Below, in pieces: positions 44,027-56,699 of a stretch of 64,000 nt of DNA. The notes beneath the pieces were generated by a model, which did not search any database, was not told where the DNA came from, and saw nothing but the letters and a program-made list of their open reading frames with translations. Both the position numbers and the translations under genes were made by a program. The DNA lies in the NCBI GenBank assembly GCA_030549495.1, contig JAUIRK010000022.1:1-64000 (forward strand), written 5' to 3'. The stretch comes from Nectonema munidae. Lineage: Eukaryota; Nematomorpha; Nectonematoida; Nectonematidae. How positions within the stretch are numbered: the first letter of the stretch is position 1; each line of letters begins with the position of its first letter.

Positions 44027-44670
44027 TTATCCTCCTTTGAACCAGAAATAGCTACTCCTATATACAGAGCGTTAATGCGCCCTATTCTGGAATACAGTAA
44101 TGTTATCGCACAGTCAAGCTGTAAAAAAGACATGAAAGCGTCAGAAAAAGTACAGAAGCGAATAACCAAAAAAATTACAGGGCTCAAAGAATTAACCTAT
44201 AAAGAAAGACTGCAAATGTTGTTTTTACCACTACTATCATATCGATATAGAAGAAACGATATTATTACAGTTTATAACATCATAAACAAAAATATCTTAG
44301 TTAACCATAGAATACTTCCTCTTTTTTCTTCAAGGATTCAAAGAAAGCATCAGAGTAAGTTTATAAAGAGTCGCCACAAAAAACGCTTTTGAAAAATAGA
44401 ATTGTTAATAACTGGAACAGTCTTCCTGCTGATGTTATAAACTCCCCTTCATTAAACGTATTCAAGAAACGCCTGGATAACTTCTGGAAAAATATGTTGT
44501 ATGATTAAGTCTTTACTTTTGTATTCTTCTTTTCCATATTTAGCAATTATAATGTTTAAACGATTTCTAAATGTTTTTTTCTTCCACACATTGATGCGAT
44601 TACCACCGGCAAAATGGCCTTTTTTTGCTTAATAAAATTATTTTAAATTATGTTATGTTATAAAAATAAT
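44027..44670 (+). mobile_element. CR1-like LINE ORF2 3' end (copy E)
   Basis: A 5'-truncated LINE fragment with the C-terminal region after reverse transcriptase. EIATPIYRALMRPILEYSNV (about 44045-44104) leads into VQKRITKKITGLKELTYKER and LPLLSYRYRRNDIITVYNII, ending KSRHKKRF. A one-base deletion near 44386 moves the rest (NRIVNNWNSLPADVINSPSL, NVFKKRLDNFWKNMLYD) to another frame, closing near 44508. The 3' UTR ends TTGCTTAATAAAATTA then TTATGTTATGTTAT at about 44650-44663, like copies D and F. It resembles copy A at 18591-18780 closely (RYxRNDxITVxNIINKN). Confidence 0.82.
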
Positions 44671-47440
44671 AAAAGTTTGTATTTATAAAGCAAAACTTTT
44701 AAATATGAACTAATTTCAATTTCAAGTCCATCGTTTCCATCCTTAAACGTTGCAGAGTAAATAAGATGTTTTGAATCATGTCTTTAGAATCTTATTTTAA
44801 ATGAGTTATCTTACATCTTTGAAAGATTTGTCCACAATCTTAAACTAATCACAAAATTTATTTTGGAGATTAAGGATTTTAAATCATTAAATTTTCTTTA
44901 TATATTATAAGCACTCAAACACACCATTCGATAAAAACCTTGAATTCTACGGACTCCCAAAAACGCACTAATTCAGACACACCCATACTCGTATATATTT
45001 TTGTAAAAGAGATAAAAAATAAGGCATTTTAAAATAAATCTGAGTTGCATCAATTTATTAGTTTAAATTTTATGATACAGCTCAAGTTAATAAGAAAATC
45101 ATATTAAAAACAAAATATTGTGCTCACCGTTGTTACAAATAAATCTGAATGTCCACCTTTAAACAACCTAGCCGATCCTAAAATCCGTCATATACACATG
45201 TTAAGAAACTAACAATAAATAGTTTAGTTAAAAACTAAAAATAATCAAGACCTCTTTTTTCAATTAAAGTTTCAATGGGTGGATATAGGTTTAGTAAAGA
45301 AATCGTTGCCAAAATTTTGTATTCTCCAAATTTTTATTAAAGCTATTTTGTTCATGAAATAGTTATTTGAATTTGACAGAAATTTTAACTGATAATGCAT
45401 TATGGTATAATTTTGAAACGGTTTAACTATAATTGTTCATTGATCAATTATAAATATATTCTTCCATAAGATCGCCATTACATAAAAATTTTGAAGGTTT
45501 ATGCTTCCAAAATTTATCCTATTTTCTATACCACTGATTTTTGCTTTGACCCATTTTGTTTCGACATTTAATTCCTTTAAAGTTTTTAGTATTACATTTT
45601 TTTCTTGATTAGGCCTTTACTATTTTATTCACTTTAAGTAATTATAGTAGGTTCTATTGTTTGGGTTCTTTTTTCAATCTTTTAAGAAAATTTTTAGACT
45701 TACACATTTAGTGATGTAAAGAATATGCTTTAAAATAAAGGTAATTTTACAAGCCATTCACCTTTTTTATTTTATACTTCAATTAACGTAAAGTAAGATT
45801 TATTTTATTTTGAATGATGGAGTTGATTTTATCAATGTATATTTGAAGAATTCCAACTAAAGACGGATTTCACAAGCATTTTTACGTTCGTATAGAAAAT
45901 ATAAAATAATATTCAGATTTTAAATTTTGTAAGGAGGGAGATATAAACCTTGTTTCTGTTATGTATATTATAATTTTTTGCCTATAATGTTAACACTTTG
46001 GTTCAACTGGAAGATGAAAAAAATTACAAAAAGGTAATTTTATAAACATTCACGGCAATAATCAATAATAATATATAATTTGTATAAGAAAAAATGGAAC
46101 AATTTGCTAACACGAAATTCGGTCAACAACCCAAATTACATTTCCGGCAAAACAACAAATTTAATTTCATCGAGTTAATTTAATAATTTAGTTAGTTATT
46201 ATAAATTAAGTATTAATTAGTTTGTCAGTTAATTCTCATAATTTTCTTAAGTTTATGATCGGAAAATTTGTTTTGGTTTGTTGTTAGTGAAATGTCATTT
46301 TGATTGTCTTGAACAAATTATATGTTTACAAAATTTCGTGTAATAATATAAATAACAAGCCCAAATTCAAAAGATCTGAAAGGTAAAAAAGGAAATATAA
46401 AGACCCACATTTAGCAAAAAGACTGCTGAATATTTAAGAAAAATAATTTTACATATAGATCATAAATGGAAAATTTTTAAAGATAAATCCCACCGGAAGC
46501 ATTGTAAATAATGGTAATAAAGTGTGCGATCATCATGTTTAGATGAATCTATTTTTAGAACATGAAGTTATACCAACAATTTAAAGCAATTAATTTCCCA
46601 TAAATCATAGCATAATTTAGCTTCCTATGGAGAATGACAGGGAGAGTGATGAATTTGCTATAAACTTTATATTCAGAATTCAGAATTATGACGCACAATC
46701 TTATATATTTGTATTATTAGTTGATGCAATTATGAATCGTTGGTCTGCAGAAGATATCATTTCGAAAACTAAATTTATCATAAAAATCTTGAAAAGTTGT
46801 CAGAATAAATAATATATTCCAAGCACTTATATATTCATTTGTTTATCCAAGTTAATAATTTGACTTACAAGCAGCATGTCTTCGAGTTTTTTCACAAAAA
46901 TAGGTTGAAGCATAGCACAAAGACAGAGTTGCATTGAAATTTACATTTTTATTGCTGAAATCATCTTGTCTTTATTACTTTTAATCCTCTTTCATTGGCG
47001 TTATACAAAATGGCTAATTTAATATTCATTTGTCAGCAGAAGTTATGCTTGAATATAATTCGTTTCAAAATATACATATCTGTCAGTCTACTTGATTGAC
47101 AGAGAGCCAAAAGTATATCATTGGATAAATATTTTAACGATAAGGAATGAGTAAAAAATGTATATTGCAGATGTGCTTGTGCGAGCTTTCCTATTTTATT
47201 GCCTTTTTTATATCATTAAAAAGTATCATTCTGCATCTTCCATTAGAAAAAAGTAATAAATTTGTGAAGCGCTACACCTTTGATTGAATTCACTCTAAGA
47301 ATATACTCCTTTTCTCTCAACCTACAAATAAGTGTTAACTTTAAAATAAAAATCCAATAATTATTTCAAGATCTCAATATCCGTACCAGCATTCTGCCTA
47401 AAATTTGTATAGAGTTTGTATTTTGTAGCGAACTTCAATA
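44671..47440. other. A+T-rich stretch upstream of the host gene
   Basis: No supported gene or element. TTAGT-rich sequence lies at about 46175-46240. It would hold the promoter or earlier exons of the gene that follows, but no motif can be assigned with confidence. Confidence 0.4.
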
Positions 47441-47522
47441 AAACATCCAACTTGTGCAAGTGCCAGTACAGCATATTCACATATATATATATATACCTAC
47501 AAGAAGTGTAAACTTTTATGAC

Positions 47523-48388
47523 ATGCACTCAACGAAACTCTTATACTCTGGCACAAACCAAGCAACATTCGTAAGCAACTCCCTGCTTTCCTCACACTCC
47601 AAGACATCAAACACAAATCCTGTTCCATGTCAAAGAGTATTCAAGCCTATTAAGAGGAGTTTTCCTTCTGGTGACAAAGATGACAACTTGAGCAAAGTAC
47701 ACCAAGAAAACTTGTACCTAAATATCGTTATCCAAAATAATAAAATTAGCGATCACAACCATCAATACCATAAAAACAGGAATCACATAGAACATTGTGA
47801 TTCTAAAGAAGATGTTCGTGATCATGATAATGATGCAAAACAAAAGGGAGAAATTGAAGTTGAAAGAGTGTATGACATGGCCAATAAAAAAATTGCTCAA
47901 AATTTATGTATTGAAAGTAATGATAAAAATATTTTCTTCAATGAAGTAAATCCTCCCACTGCATCTTCGGATTCCATCGTCTTCATAAGCAATAATCACA
48001 GGAATACTGGAGATCCTTCTTCCAGGTTAAATCTTTCCACTTGCATTTCTTATCCTCTGAACCCAAACACTCACAACAAATTTCAATGCAATACTTTGAT
48101 CGATGCGTTTACTCGAGAAAAAGAGTTTTCCGAAGATCGATATCATCAGTATCCAATAAAAAATTGCCTTCACAATGAAACTTCCTGGAATATTCCACAG
48201 ATCCCATTTCAACATGATGAAAATAACGCACGTAGTGCTGGATTGGGCTTATTCAGTGAAAGCAGTTTGAACTATCAACATACATCAAGCCTTTCTTCAA
48301 CATATCAAAGAAATAGGAACACTTCTTCATACATTGAACTTAAATCCACTAACACGAATGCTCATACAAACCCAACGAAGTTTAAGGG
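47523..48388 (+). CDS. host gene exon 1: low-complexity S/N/H-rich protein, N-terminal part
   Basis: An exon-sized open frame of about 288 codons, with higher C content than its surroundings. The first ATG in frame is at 47523 (MHSTKLLYSGTNQATFVSNS); the frame is open further upstream without ATG, so it could also be an internal exon using the acceptor-like ...CCTACAAG at about 47502. The protein is rich in serine, asparagine and histidine (NNKISDHNHQYHKNRNHIEH), has no hydrophobic segment and no domain I recognise. It ends at a donor GG|GTATTA (GT at 48389-48390), leaving two bases of a codon. That phase fits the exon at 51619 exactly. Composition resembles disordered regions of animal transcription regulators, but this is a weak inference. 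No function assigned. Confidence 0.55.
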
Positions 48389-51300
48389 GTATTACTTTAT
48401 TTTATAATTTTAATGGAAATAACAGAATAGATATTAACATTATCAACTGACTAATTATTATTTGACTTTAAAATATATCCATTTAAACTTTATTTTTGCG
48501 ATAATCAACGTGTAATCAAATTAATTTCACATCAAAAACTTATAAAAGTTAATTCTTTACCTGTAATTATATTCCCACATTTTAAAATGAGAAATTAGAC
48601 ATTTATTTAACTAAGTAATAAACTTTTTTATTTTATTAAATCTTTTTTTTTATTTTACTAAGTAATAAATGAATTATTGCATAATTCGGATACGTAAGGT
48701 AAAATTTAAACTAATTCATAGATAAATTTTTGCCATAATTTTGCCTCTAGATTATTGTAACTTCAAGAATTAAACTTTGTTTTTACTTATAATTTCTTTC
48801 TTTCACATTTAAGCATTTTGAAAACTAATCTTTTGCTTTCTTTTTCAATGAAGTTTTATATATTTTTCCTGCATGATTTTTATTTTTTACGACATTGTTC
48901 TTCAATGGGTTAAGGAATTTTTAAATCAAATAATTAATGTTCTCTGCTTTTTATGGGGTCAATAATCTTTAACTTTTATTCACAACAGGATTTGAGTTTA
49001 TGGAATACCAGTATATTCGTAGGGGAGTTACATGTTTTAAGCACAGCCCTGCCTTTGATATTTGAAAGTTACAGATAATAGATTTTACCCAAATTTTTCT
49101 CTTTCATTACAAAATTTTAATGAAGTTTTTTGGTTGAATGAATTTACTTAGAACTTTTACATGTGGATAGATGGATATATAAAACAATCAAAGTATAATG
49201 TTTAACAAATGTATTTACATTCTTTGTTTAAATTCTGGACTTTGCAGAAAGAATAAGAGTATTCGCATTTTCAACCATTCCGGCCTTTATCAAGTTTGAT
49301 GTTAAGGCCTTAAGAGGGTGTGGAGCCAGAAATTTGCCCAGTCGACATTTGAAAGTTAGTAATTGAAAAAAAGGATAATCACCTAGTCATAATTTTTTTG
49401 TCTTCTTAAATTAGTTGTTAAGTAAGATTTCAGTTAGTTTATAAGGTTGCTTATTTATGTAGTTGGTAAATCAGTTAATAGTTCGTTTTTTAGTTAGAGG
49501 TAAAATGTTGGTTAGTTGGTGAGGTTAGTTACTTACTTAGTGAGATTAATTAATTAGTTAGTGAGGTTAAAAAGTTAGTTAGATATTGGATAGTCTTTTT
49601 CGTGGAGAGAGTGCTAACTAAGAAATCTCACTGATTGACATTTGGCTGTTTAAAAATAAATTTTATATTATTTACGTATGTAAGCATAAAAGAGCATGAA
49701 ATTTTATATATAATTAATTTTTAATTTTATTTTAATTAAGAATTTTTTGAAAAAAATTAATTTGTAAAATATTATTTTTATAACTTTAAAATTTTGAAAA
49801 ATAAATTTTAAAATTTTTTTGATTAATCTTTAAATGAATATTTTATCTATAAAATTTGTTTAAAAAATAACTTTTATAAACAATTATTTTTTAAAAATAA
49901 ATTTATAATGTCTAATTTGAAAAAAAGTTTTTTATCTATAAGGTAGTATATTTGTTTGTAAGTTTGTTAATTTTTAATTATGTAATTGGTTATTTAATTA
50001 GTAAATTAATTTAGTTAGATTTTAGATAATTAATTCGGTTTATAGAGGTCATATTGGGATTATTTATTTCTTTAGTTGTTACACAATTTTATGCTCGTGT
50101 CAAAATATTATGATTGGGAAAATCTAGCTTTTTACAATTATTAAAAGTGTATAGAAAGATCAATCAATTATCGATCATTTTATACTTTTCTTATCACCAT
50201 TCATTAACTTGACAAAAACAGTAGCTATTGAAAATATAAATACTTTTATTCTTCCTACAAAGTCGAGAATTTAGATAAAGAATGTAAATTTACTTTTTTT
50301 TAAATTCTATTCTTTGATTTAGTTCACTTTATAAACATAAATATAGCATAGTGCTATATTATCAATGAAAAATTAACTTAATATTAATATTTTCAAACCA
50401 AATTTTTAGATATTACTTGATGAAAAAATCGAAAAACCAATATACTATTTGTTAAATAGAAAAATTTAAAGAATGGGTTAATCTTTAATGTTTGAGAACT
50501 AGCATGCTTTGACCTAGGACTTATATATATAGGCTTTGAATCCCATTTTAATAGTAAATTGCAACATTTTAGGAATGATAACATAGTCCTATATCCTCCT
50601 ACATCAATGAGTTTCATACAGTATAATATAACACACATACTCATGGTATATTATAATCATTGGCCCAATTTTCCTATTTTAATTTTCTCATCCCTTTTTT
50701 AATAAATAAAATTAGGGAAAATCGAATAACCATCGCATATAGTCTTAGAAAAGTAGACTTGACCCCATGATGGAAATAGTATACTCTGTATATTGAATAG
50801 ATTGTAATGTACTTTTATAAAATGAATGATCATGTCAATATGGCACTTATGATGGTTAGTTGAAAAATGCACAACTATTAGTTTCATCTATATCCATTCT
50901 ATACAGTTTAGTTTTGAATATTCCCACACTGCATATGATTCAATAAATAGAATTTTATCAAAAAAATTTCTTTATATAAAAACAAAAGAGTATATTTAGC
51001 TATCCATAACATCCTTACTCAGTAAGAGTTTAAAACGTTTTGGACCAATATTTTTATGTTGTATGCTATATTTTTGCTATCTTGTTTTGAGTCATTTAGT
51101 GACAAATTCATAATTTATTTTATTTAGACTTACATCAGGAACGCCTTGGCTCCTTAATGTCTTTACGATGAAGCGTTAAGCACACTCATTGTGTATTTGG
51201 CAAAGAGTTAATATGATTCACAAATACTCAATAAATTTAAAGTTAATGACACAAAAATTTTACACGTGTGATATATTTCATTCGATTTATTCATGAGAGT

Positions 51301-51618
51301 GATAGATAATTTCGTCCACTTTAGTCGATATAAAGGTTTTACTTATTTGAAATCCTAGTACGTCTTCTAAAGCAATTTCTTACAAAAAAAACAAAAATAC
51401 ATATGTGAGTCGATACTTTTTCGAAATGTAAAATAAATATTTTTTGAGTACTTCAATAAATTATACCTCCTCCTTATTACATCTGTTATTCCGAAATTAT
51501 ACGTCTTACTTTTGAATAAGCATTTTTTGAGTACTATGCAGCAAATTTTGTCAATGCCTATTACACACACACAGGATGAATACGCTCATATATAAAATAT
51601 ATACTTTCAACTTTGTAG
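48389..51618 (+). other. intron of the host gene (inferred)
   Basis: 3.2 kb between a GTATTA donor and a TTTCAACTTTGTAG acceptor. It is A+T-rich without coding matches. TTAGT-rich blocks lie at about 49430-49580 and 49950-50080. An alternative acceptor, TTTAAG at 51666, is also phase-compatible. Confidence 0.5.
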
Positions 51619-52193
51619 GCGATTTTGTAAAAAATGTCTTTTACCATGTCACTCTTTAAATTTAAGAGGCGCATATTCACACGCTTCAAAGGCAAAAGTG
51701 TCTGAAACATCAAGTGCGCCATCTTGTGTATTATCCTCAGAAAAGTCTATCATATTTCCAGAACAAGTAGCAGCAAACAGCTTACTAAACAATCACACAC
51801 ATCACCAAGCCTCATCCCTATTCTCATTAACTTCACATTCTTCCTTTCAATCAACTTCATTCAAATCCAATCACGAGAACAATGCAAGCAGTCACAGCGA
51901 ATACTACCACCATCCGCCTTATCAAATGGCGTATACCAAGCCAAACCACTGTGATTACTACTCATATCCCAATACTTGGTATCCACAGTCTTACCAAACT
52001 CCGATACTATCGGTAGATAGTGTGGCTTTTCCAGCTCCTCACCCGCTCTCCCTGTTCAAAACAGAGTTCGAAGAACCTGCCATTTCCACCTTCCAATACT
52101 CATATAACAACAATCAATACTGTCCCATAACACAGTTTACAGAGAATAAAAATACCATCTTGTCATCAAACAACTCCAATCAAAGGCAAAATG
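51619..52193 (+). CDS. host gene exon 2: S/N/Q/H/Y-rich protein segment
   Basis: Open from the acceptor TTTGTAG|G at 51619 to the donor AATG|GTAAAT at 52193/52194. The first base completes a glycine codon with exon 1 (GG+G), after which it reads RFCKKCLLPCHSLNLRGAYS, including a CxxC...C cluster. Then comes a low-complexity region rich in serine, histidine, proline and tyrosine (EYYHHPPYQMAYTKPNHCDY, TWYPQSYQTPILSVDSVAFP, FQYSYNNNQYCPITQF). It ends in phase 1, so at least one more exon is expected beyond 52193, outside anything I can identify. The style recalls activation regions of developmental transcription factors, but no DNA-binding domain is visible, so I give no name. Confidence 0.55.
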
Positions 52194-52641
52194 GTAAATG
52201 ATTTATTTAGTTATCACAGCGTAATTTAGATTTTACATGAAAACATGGATTTTGCTCTATAAATTTTTCTTTTCTTACTAAAAGCATACGAACAATTCAT
52301 AATTTTTAATTAAAATTTCAATTATTTATGAATCAATTAAAATTTGATCGGTAAAAATGTATGCTTTGAAATAGATCTTCTATATCAAGATGAGAAAAAT
52401 ATTTTGATTAATATCCTCTTTATCGCATAAAATTACTTTAAATTAATTAAATCTGTTCACCTTTTTCTTATTTTGTGATTTATTATGATTATATCATTAT
52501 AATCGTTTAAGACCTCCACAAATTTACTAATTAATGGAAAAGATGTTATTTACTTCAATATATTATTCGTAAGACAAATTAACGCACTTTCTAATATCAA
52601 TATCGTTCTACGAAAAAAATCTTTAAAATCTATCAGAAACT

Positions 52642-52925
52642 CAGTGGCGGATCCAGGTGGGAGGGGGGGCTCATGGGCCTAGGCCCCCTATGAAAAATGG
52701 CTTCGAAAATTTAATAATGTATAACCTTACATGTATAAAAAAATAAATTTTTGCAATTTATTCATGGCAAAATAATGTTAAAATATAAAAACATAGGTAA
52801 TTAGTGATTCTAAAAGACGTAATACAGTTGTCGTATTCTGTTAAGACTTTTAGCAAAATTGCAAAAAATTTAAATAGATTTCGCCCCCCCCCCCCTCCTA
52901 TAAGAAATTTCTGGATCCGCCACTA
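52642..52925. mobile_element. hAT MITE, CAGTGGCGGATCCAG type
   Basis: 284 bases starting CAGTGGCGGATCCAG and ending CTGGATCCGCCACTA, a terminal sequence that I recall from hAT MITEs in many invertebrates. Inside the ends are G-rich and C-rich runs (GGGAGGGGGGG near 52660; 12 C at 52884-52895). No coding capacity. The 8-bp target duplication is not clear. It would lie in the intron after exon 2 of the host gene. Confidence 0.8.
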
Positions 52926-54185
52926 AGACTGGTTTATGATAAGGGAAAAAATAAATGAGACATTTAAAATAAAAGTGTAAATTTACATAGGTTTTAATGT
53001 TTTCGTTTTGTTAGCAAATTATATTTACTAACATTTTAAAATCTACTAATAGATTAGACAACTTTACACATAATTTTATTTTTGCACATTTTATATTTTG
53101 TCTGAAGATATGAATAAAGATATGGGACTATAATTAAAAATATTTCATTCCTTATAAAATTTATAGTAATTCCATACACAATATACTATACGCTTATAAG
53201 CTTGATTCCATAAAAATATTCCTGAAGTTAAGGGCCAAATAAAATAAAACATTTGATTTAATAAATATTACTTCAAAACACTGTTGTATATGACTGTTAA
53301 ATGTAATGAAATCTTCGCACTATATTTCATTTTTTTAATTTCCAAGGTGTAAGGGCAGAGATTTCCATCTATTTTCCAATGGTAACCCCATTTCAATTTT
53401 TCCATAATTTTTGCAATAAAACTGAAAATACTTTTTTGGGACATTTTTTTCAAACACTTTTTTGTTTTAAAACGAAAACACAAAATTATTTTATGAAAGA
53501 GAAAATTTAATTGATGTAAGATTCTTTAGTAAGTATAGCAAATTTTGCTTTGAACTAAATTGCGCATTTGTCTATAACATGTTTAAAATATACATCTACT
53601 TTATGAGATAGATCATTTAAAATATTGCTTTTAGGCCCTTCTGGTTTAGATTTATACATACTCACACTTTTACTCACATTCTTACTTTAATTGCACTTTT
53701 GTTTAGAAGTTAGATGTTAGAAGCTAAATAATGCCTTAACTATTTTTTATGTTTTTGTGACTACAAGGGAACATTAAATAACTTTTTTTGGTCTGAGTTA
53801 ACCCTTACTCACAAATTTCATTGACCTCCGACAGTTTCTTTATTATGGTTAAGGTCATAGCTTCATTTTAGTTTTAATATAACTTAAATCATTATTCAAA
53901 GTTTCTGGAAAAATTATAGCCATCTCAAACTTCCATTGAAACAAAATTGAAATATGTTTGTGGTGAATTATAATATCAAGTTAAAAAGGTTAGAAGGATT
54001 TAATTATTTGGTCTAAACTGTAAAAAAAAAGGCTCTTTAATTGGTTTAAATTAGTTATTAAAAAAATTTCTTTTCATTTTATTATTCTATTTAAAGTAAG
54101 TTCAAGTATTTTAATAATAAGCTATTTGCCCATTTAAAATCTTAAAGGGACGAATATAGACAAGTTTACTCACTCAGACTATAGT
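52926..54185. other. A+T-rich stretch, no gene seen
   Basis: Probably intron or intergenic sequence after exon 2. No further exon could be supported. Confidence 0.4.
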
Positions 54186-54535
54186 GCCGGTTTTTTACCC
54201 TGGTTTTCTTCCTCTGAAGAATTCAAAGGTTTTTACGGTTAGGTAGTGCTCTAGCGACCCGATTCTACGTGGTTAGTAATCAAGCTATCACTGGACAAAA
54301 AGTTTGTTTTCCAAATTGGGAGCGTTCGCGTTAGGATAGTATCGTTCACTTAGATGTATTTATATATTGTAACATAAATTCTTGTAAAATAATATATATA
54401 ACAAGCTATGCAGTAACAAGGACCGGTAGGCGTTTAGTGGGATGGAAAGTCCAGGTAGACTTGGACTCAGCATTCCGGGCGGGCCACGATATCAGAAAGG
54501 ATGGGTGCGAACGCCACAAACAACTTAATTAATTA
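54186..54535. repeat. G+C-richer unassigned block
   Basis: Two G+C-richer parts (about 54186-54345 and 54420-54530) stand out from the A/T-rich surroundings. GAGCGTTCGCGTTAGG near 54323 and the inverted GGTGCGAACGCC near 54504 suggest a degraded terminal pairing. No coding capacity and no family match; probably a transposon relic. Confidence 0.3.
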
Positions 54536-54539
54536 ATTA

Positions 54540-54881
54540 CAGTAGACCCTCGTTAAGTCGGACTACATGGGGGAGAAGGGTTTCCGACCATGCCGATTGT
54601 CCGACATAACAGAGGTTCTACTATATATATATGGTAGATATTTCAAATTGGACGAATTTATAGCCACAATAAGCTTTGGAATAACGTCAAAATTTAGAAT
54701 GACCGCGAACTACCTATGGAGTAAAAAAAATAAAATGGCTGCTTGTAAGCCAAAGCGAAATTAAAAAGTCAATGAAAATGACCGCTTGTAAGCCTATGAG
54801 GGCAAACATTTGTATTCTCGGCCATGGTCCGACTTATCCGATATCCGAATTATCAGGGTCGGAGTTAACGAGGGTCTACTG
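54540..54881. mobile_element. pogo-like MITE with TA duplication
   Basis: 342 bases with terminal inverted repeats CAGTAGACCCTCGTTAAGTC and its near complement ending GAGTTAACGAGGGTCTACTG. A TA lies on each side (54538-54539 and 54882-54883). Terminal sequence and TA target fit the pogo/Tigger branch of Tc1-mariner. Subterminal GTCCGACATAACAG- and GGTCCGACTTATCCG-type words repeat within. It has no transposase. It landed in a TTAATTAATTAATTA tract. Confidence 0.88.
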
Positions 54882-55844
54882 TAATTAATTAATTAATCAC
54901 TCAGACTTCTAAGTTATGGCAGGCATTTCTTGTGTTATTTCAACCGAGATTATGCGTATAATAAAGACAAAAGTTTAATGTTTTAAAGTTCCCTTAATCT
55001 TTATATATTTATAAAATTTCTATAATTTTTTTAATTACTTGTTTTATTTTCGCGAATCGAATGATAAAGAAAAGACATACCATATAATGACAAGGAATTT
55101 TTGCCAATAAATTGAAGGAATTTTTGCATTATACTTGTAAGTGAGTAATATATATCTTTATAAGTAGCCATGTTTTTGCCTATTTTTTTAAAACTATCAA
55201 AGTTCTGAATTCATTAATGACCTACTTGTTAGATAGAAAATCGCTTTTATTTAGTTTTTATAATAAAGCTAACACTTTAGTAAACAAAAATCAGAGAGGG
55301 TCAAATTACCGCGTAAATTAATTAATCTTTTAGATGAATGCAAACACTTAAAACATGTAGAAAACCTCTATTATGGAATACAAGGTCTAGCCTACTTAAT
55401 GACTTGGTAACTTTTTTTGTCTGACAGCAGGAGCTTTAAGAATTCTTGAATCCAGCGAAAAAACACTAATTCAGACAATAAACATCTTCTCATTAAGCTG
55501 ATGTTTTGTATAAACCTGTATGAGATTGTCTATGATTAAACCTGAGAAAAGTGACTAGATTTTCCCTCATTTGACTTTGTATGTGTTAGCATGAATGAAT
55601 CATTGCCTTTAGAAAAACAAATAGAGATATTTTCATTTTTGCCATGATCAATGTCAAAATTTTTTCATTTTCAAGTTCAATAAGAAGCATAGAAAGTTCC
55701 ATAGGGTTCATAGATAGGTTTGTGTATTCTTTTTCGTTTTTTTATCTATATGTTAGACATTTTCTTACAATATTGTTTAGCGCAAATCTTACAATTACAT
55801 TTCAATCCAACGCTTGAATAAAGATCCAAATTTTCATAATCCCA
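54882..55844. other. A+T-rich stretch, no gene seen
   Basis: No supported gene. The part from about 55500 may belong to the ORF1 remnant that follows on the minus strand, but no conserved block is readable. Confidence 0.4.
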
Positions 55845-55848
55845 TCAT

Positions 55849-56060
55849 TTATTTTTGACATATATAACAAAACCATAAGAAACAGTGTTGACACTGGATC
55901 ATTTCTTTGCAATCTGTAGTTTTACAGAGCGAACAAGTCCAAGCATTATTACAACCGTTTGCTATATGTAAGAAGCAAATAAGTTGAGAAGAAACACGTA
56001 GAAAAATAAAGTGTTCAAGATAAGTAGCAAGGGGTATTAATGAATAAACAAGCAAGATAT
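55849..56060 (-). pseudogene. LINE ORF1 fragment with PHD-type zinc finger
   Basis: Minus-strand NAWTCSLCKTTDCKEMIQCQ then HCFLWFCYICQK aligns with the CR1-type ORF1 finger at 17149-17250 (WICFNCESKS...MMKCSSCLNWMCYTCQ). It lies on the 3' side of the reverse-transcriptase fragment at 56700-57960, not before it, so it belongs to a different insertion or a rearranged one. Only the finger is preserved. Confidence 0.6.
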
Positions 56061-56699
56061 AAAAATGATTTAGTTAAACTTTTGTATTTTGAAGAATAAA
56101 TTGTCCGCCATACATTAATCTTCCAAAATTAGATAGAAGATAGCGATGTGATGATCCTGCATCAAACTTAGAAAGACTTGATCAAGCTTAATTTATTAAA
56201 GAAATTTTAATTTATATAACAATATGTCTATGGGCTGCACCTAATTTTAAACACAGTCGCTTAGCAACGCATCACCCCCTGCATGACGTCCAAGCTCAAT
56301 CTTACATAAACGGGTAAAAGAAGAAGATAAAGAAGAAATTTATTAAAGATATTCCATATATCTATAAAAAAAAACCAGACGAAAATAGCAAGAAATATGC
56401 AAGCAAAAAATGAAATATTAGTTTACATGGTGATATTTTTGAAAAGGCCAGAAAACCGATGAAATGAAAAAAACCACTTATTGTATAAGGTAAAAAAAGA
56501 ACATTGTACATTTAAAATAAACTTTAAAAAAATTAATATAGTAAAAATTATTAAAATATACGATGTAAAATATAGGAGTAATAGGATGTAGAATTGTATA
56601 GAAGTATGAAAAAATGTATAGAAGGTATAAATTTATAAGGGGAATTTAGGTAGAGCTAATTTTCATTGAGAGAACATGTATAACAATTTATAAAAGTAA
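56061..56699. other. A+T-rich stretch between LINE fragments
   Basis: No conserved block. TTCTATAC-type words on the minus strand near 56580-56630 may be the 3' tail of the LINE fragment at 56700-57960. Confidence 0.35.

Noticed and set aside
47454-47522. Extension of exon 1 upstream to a GTG at 47454
   Set aside because: GTG is not a normal animal start; the first ATG is at 47523, or the frame belongs to an internal exon.
49430-50080. Telomere-like TTAGG arrays
   Set aside because: The words are TTAGT-like and irregular, not TTAGG tandem repeats.
54567-54764. 65-residue open frame
   Set aside because: Lies wholly inside the pogo-like MITE and has no transposase similarity.
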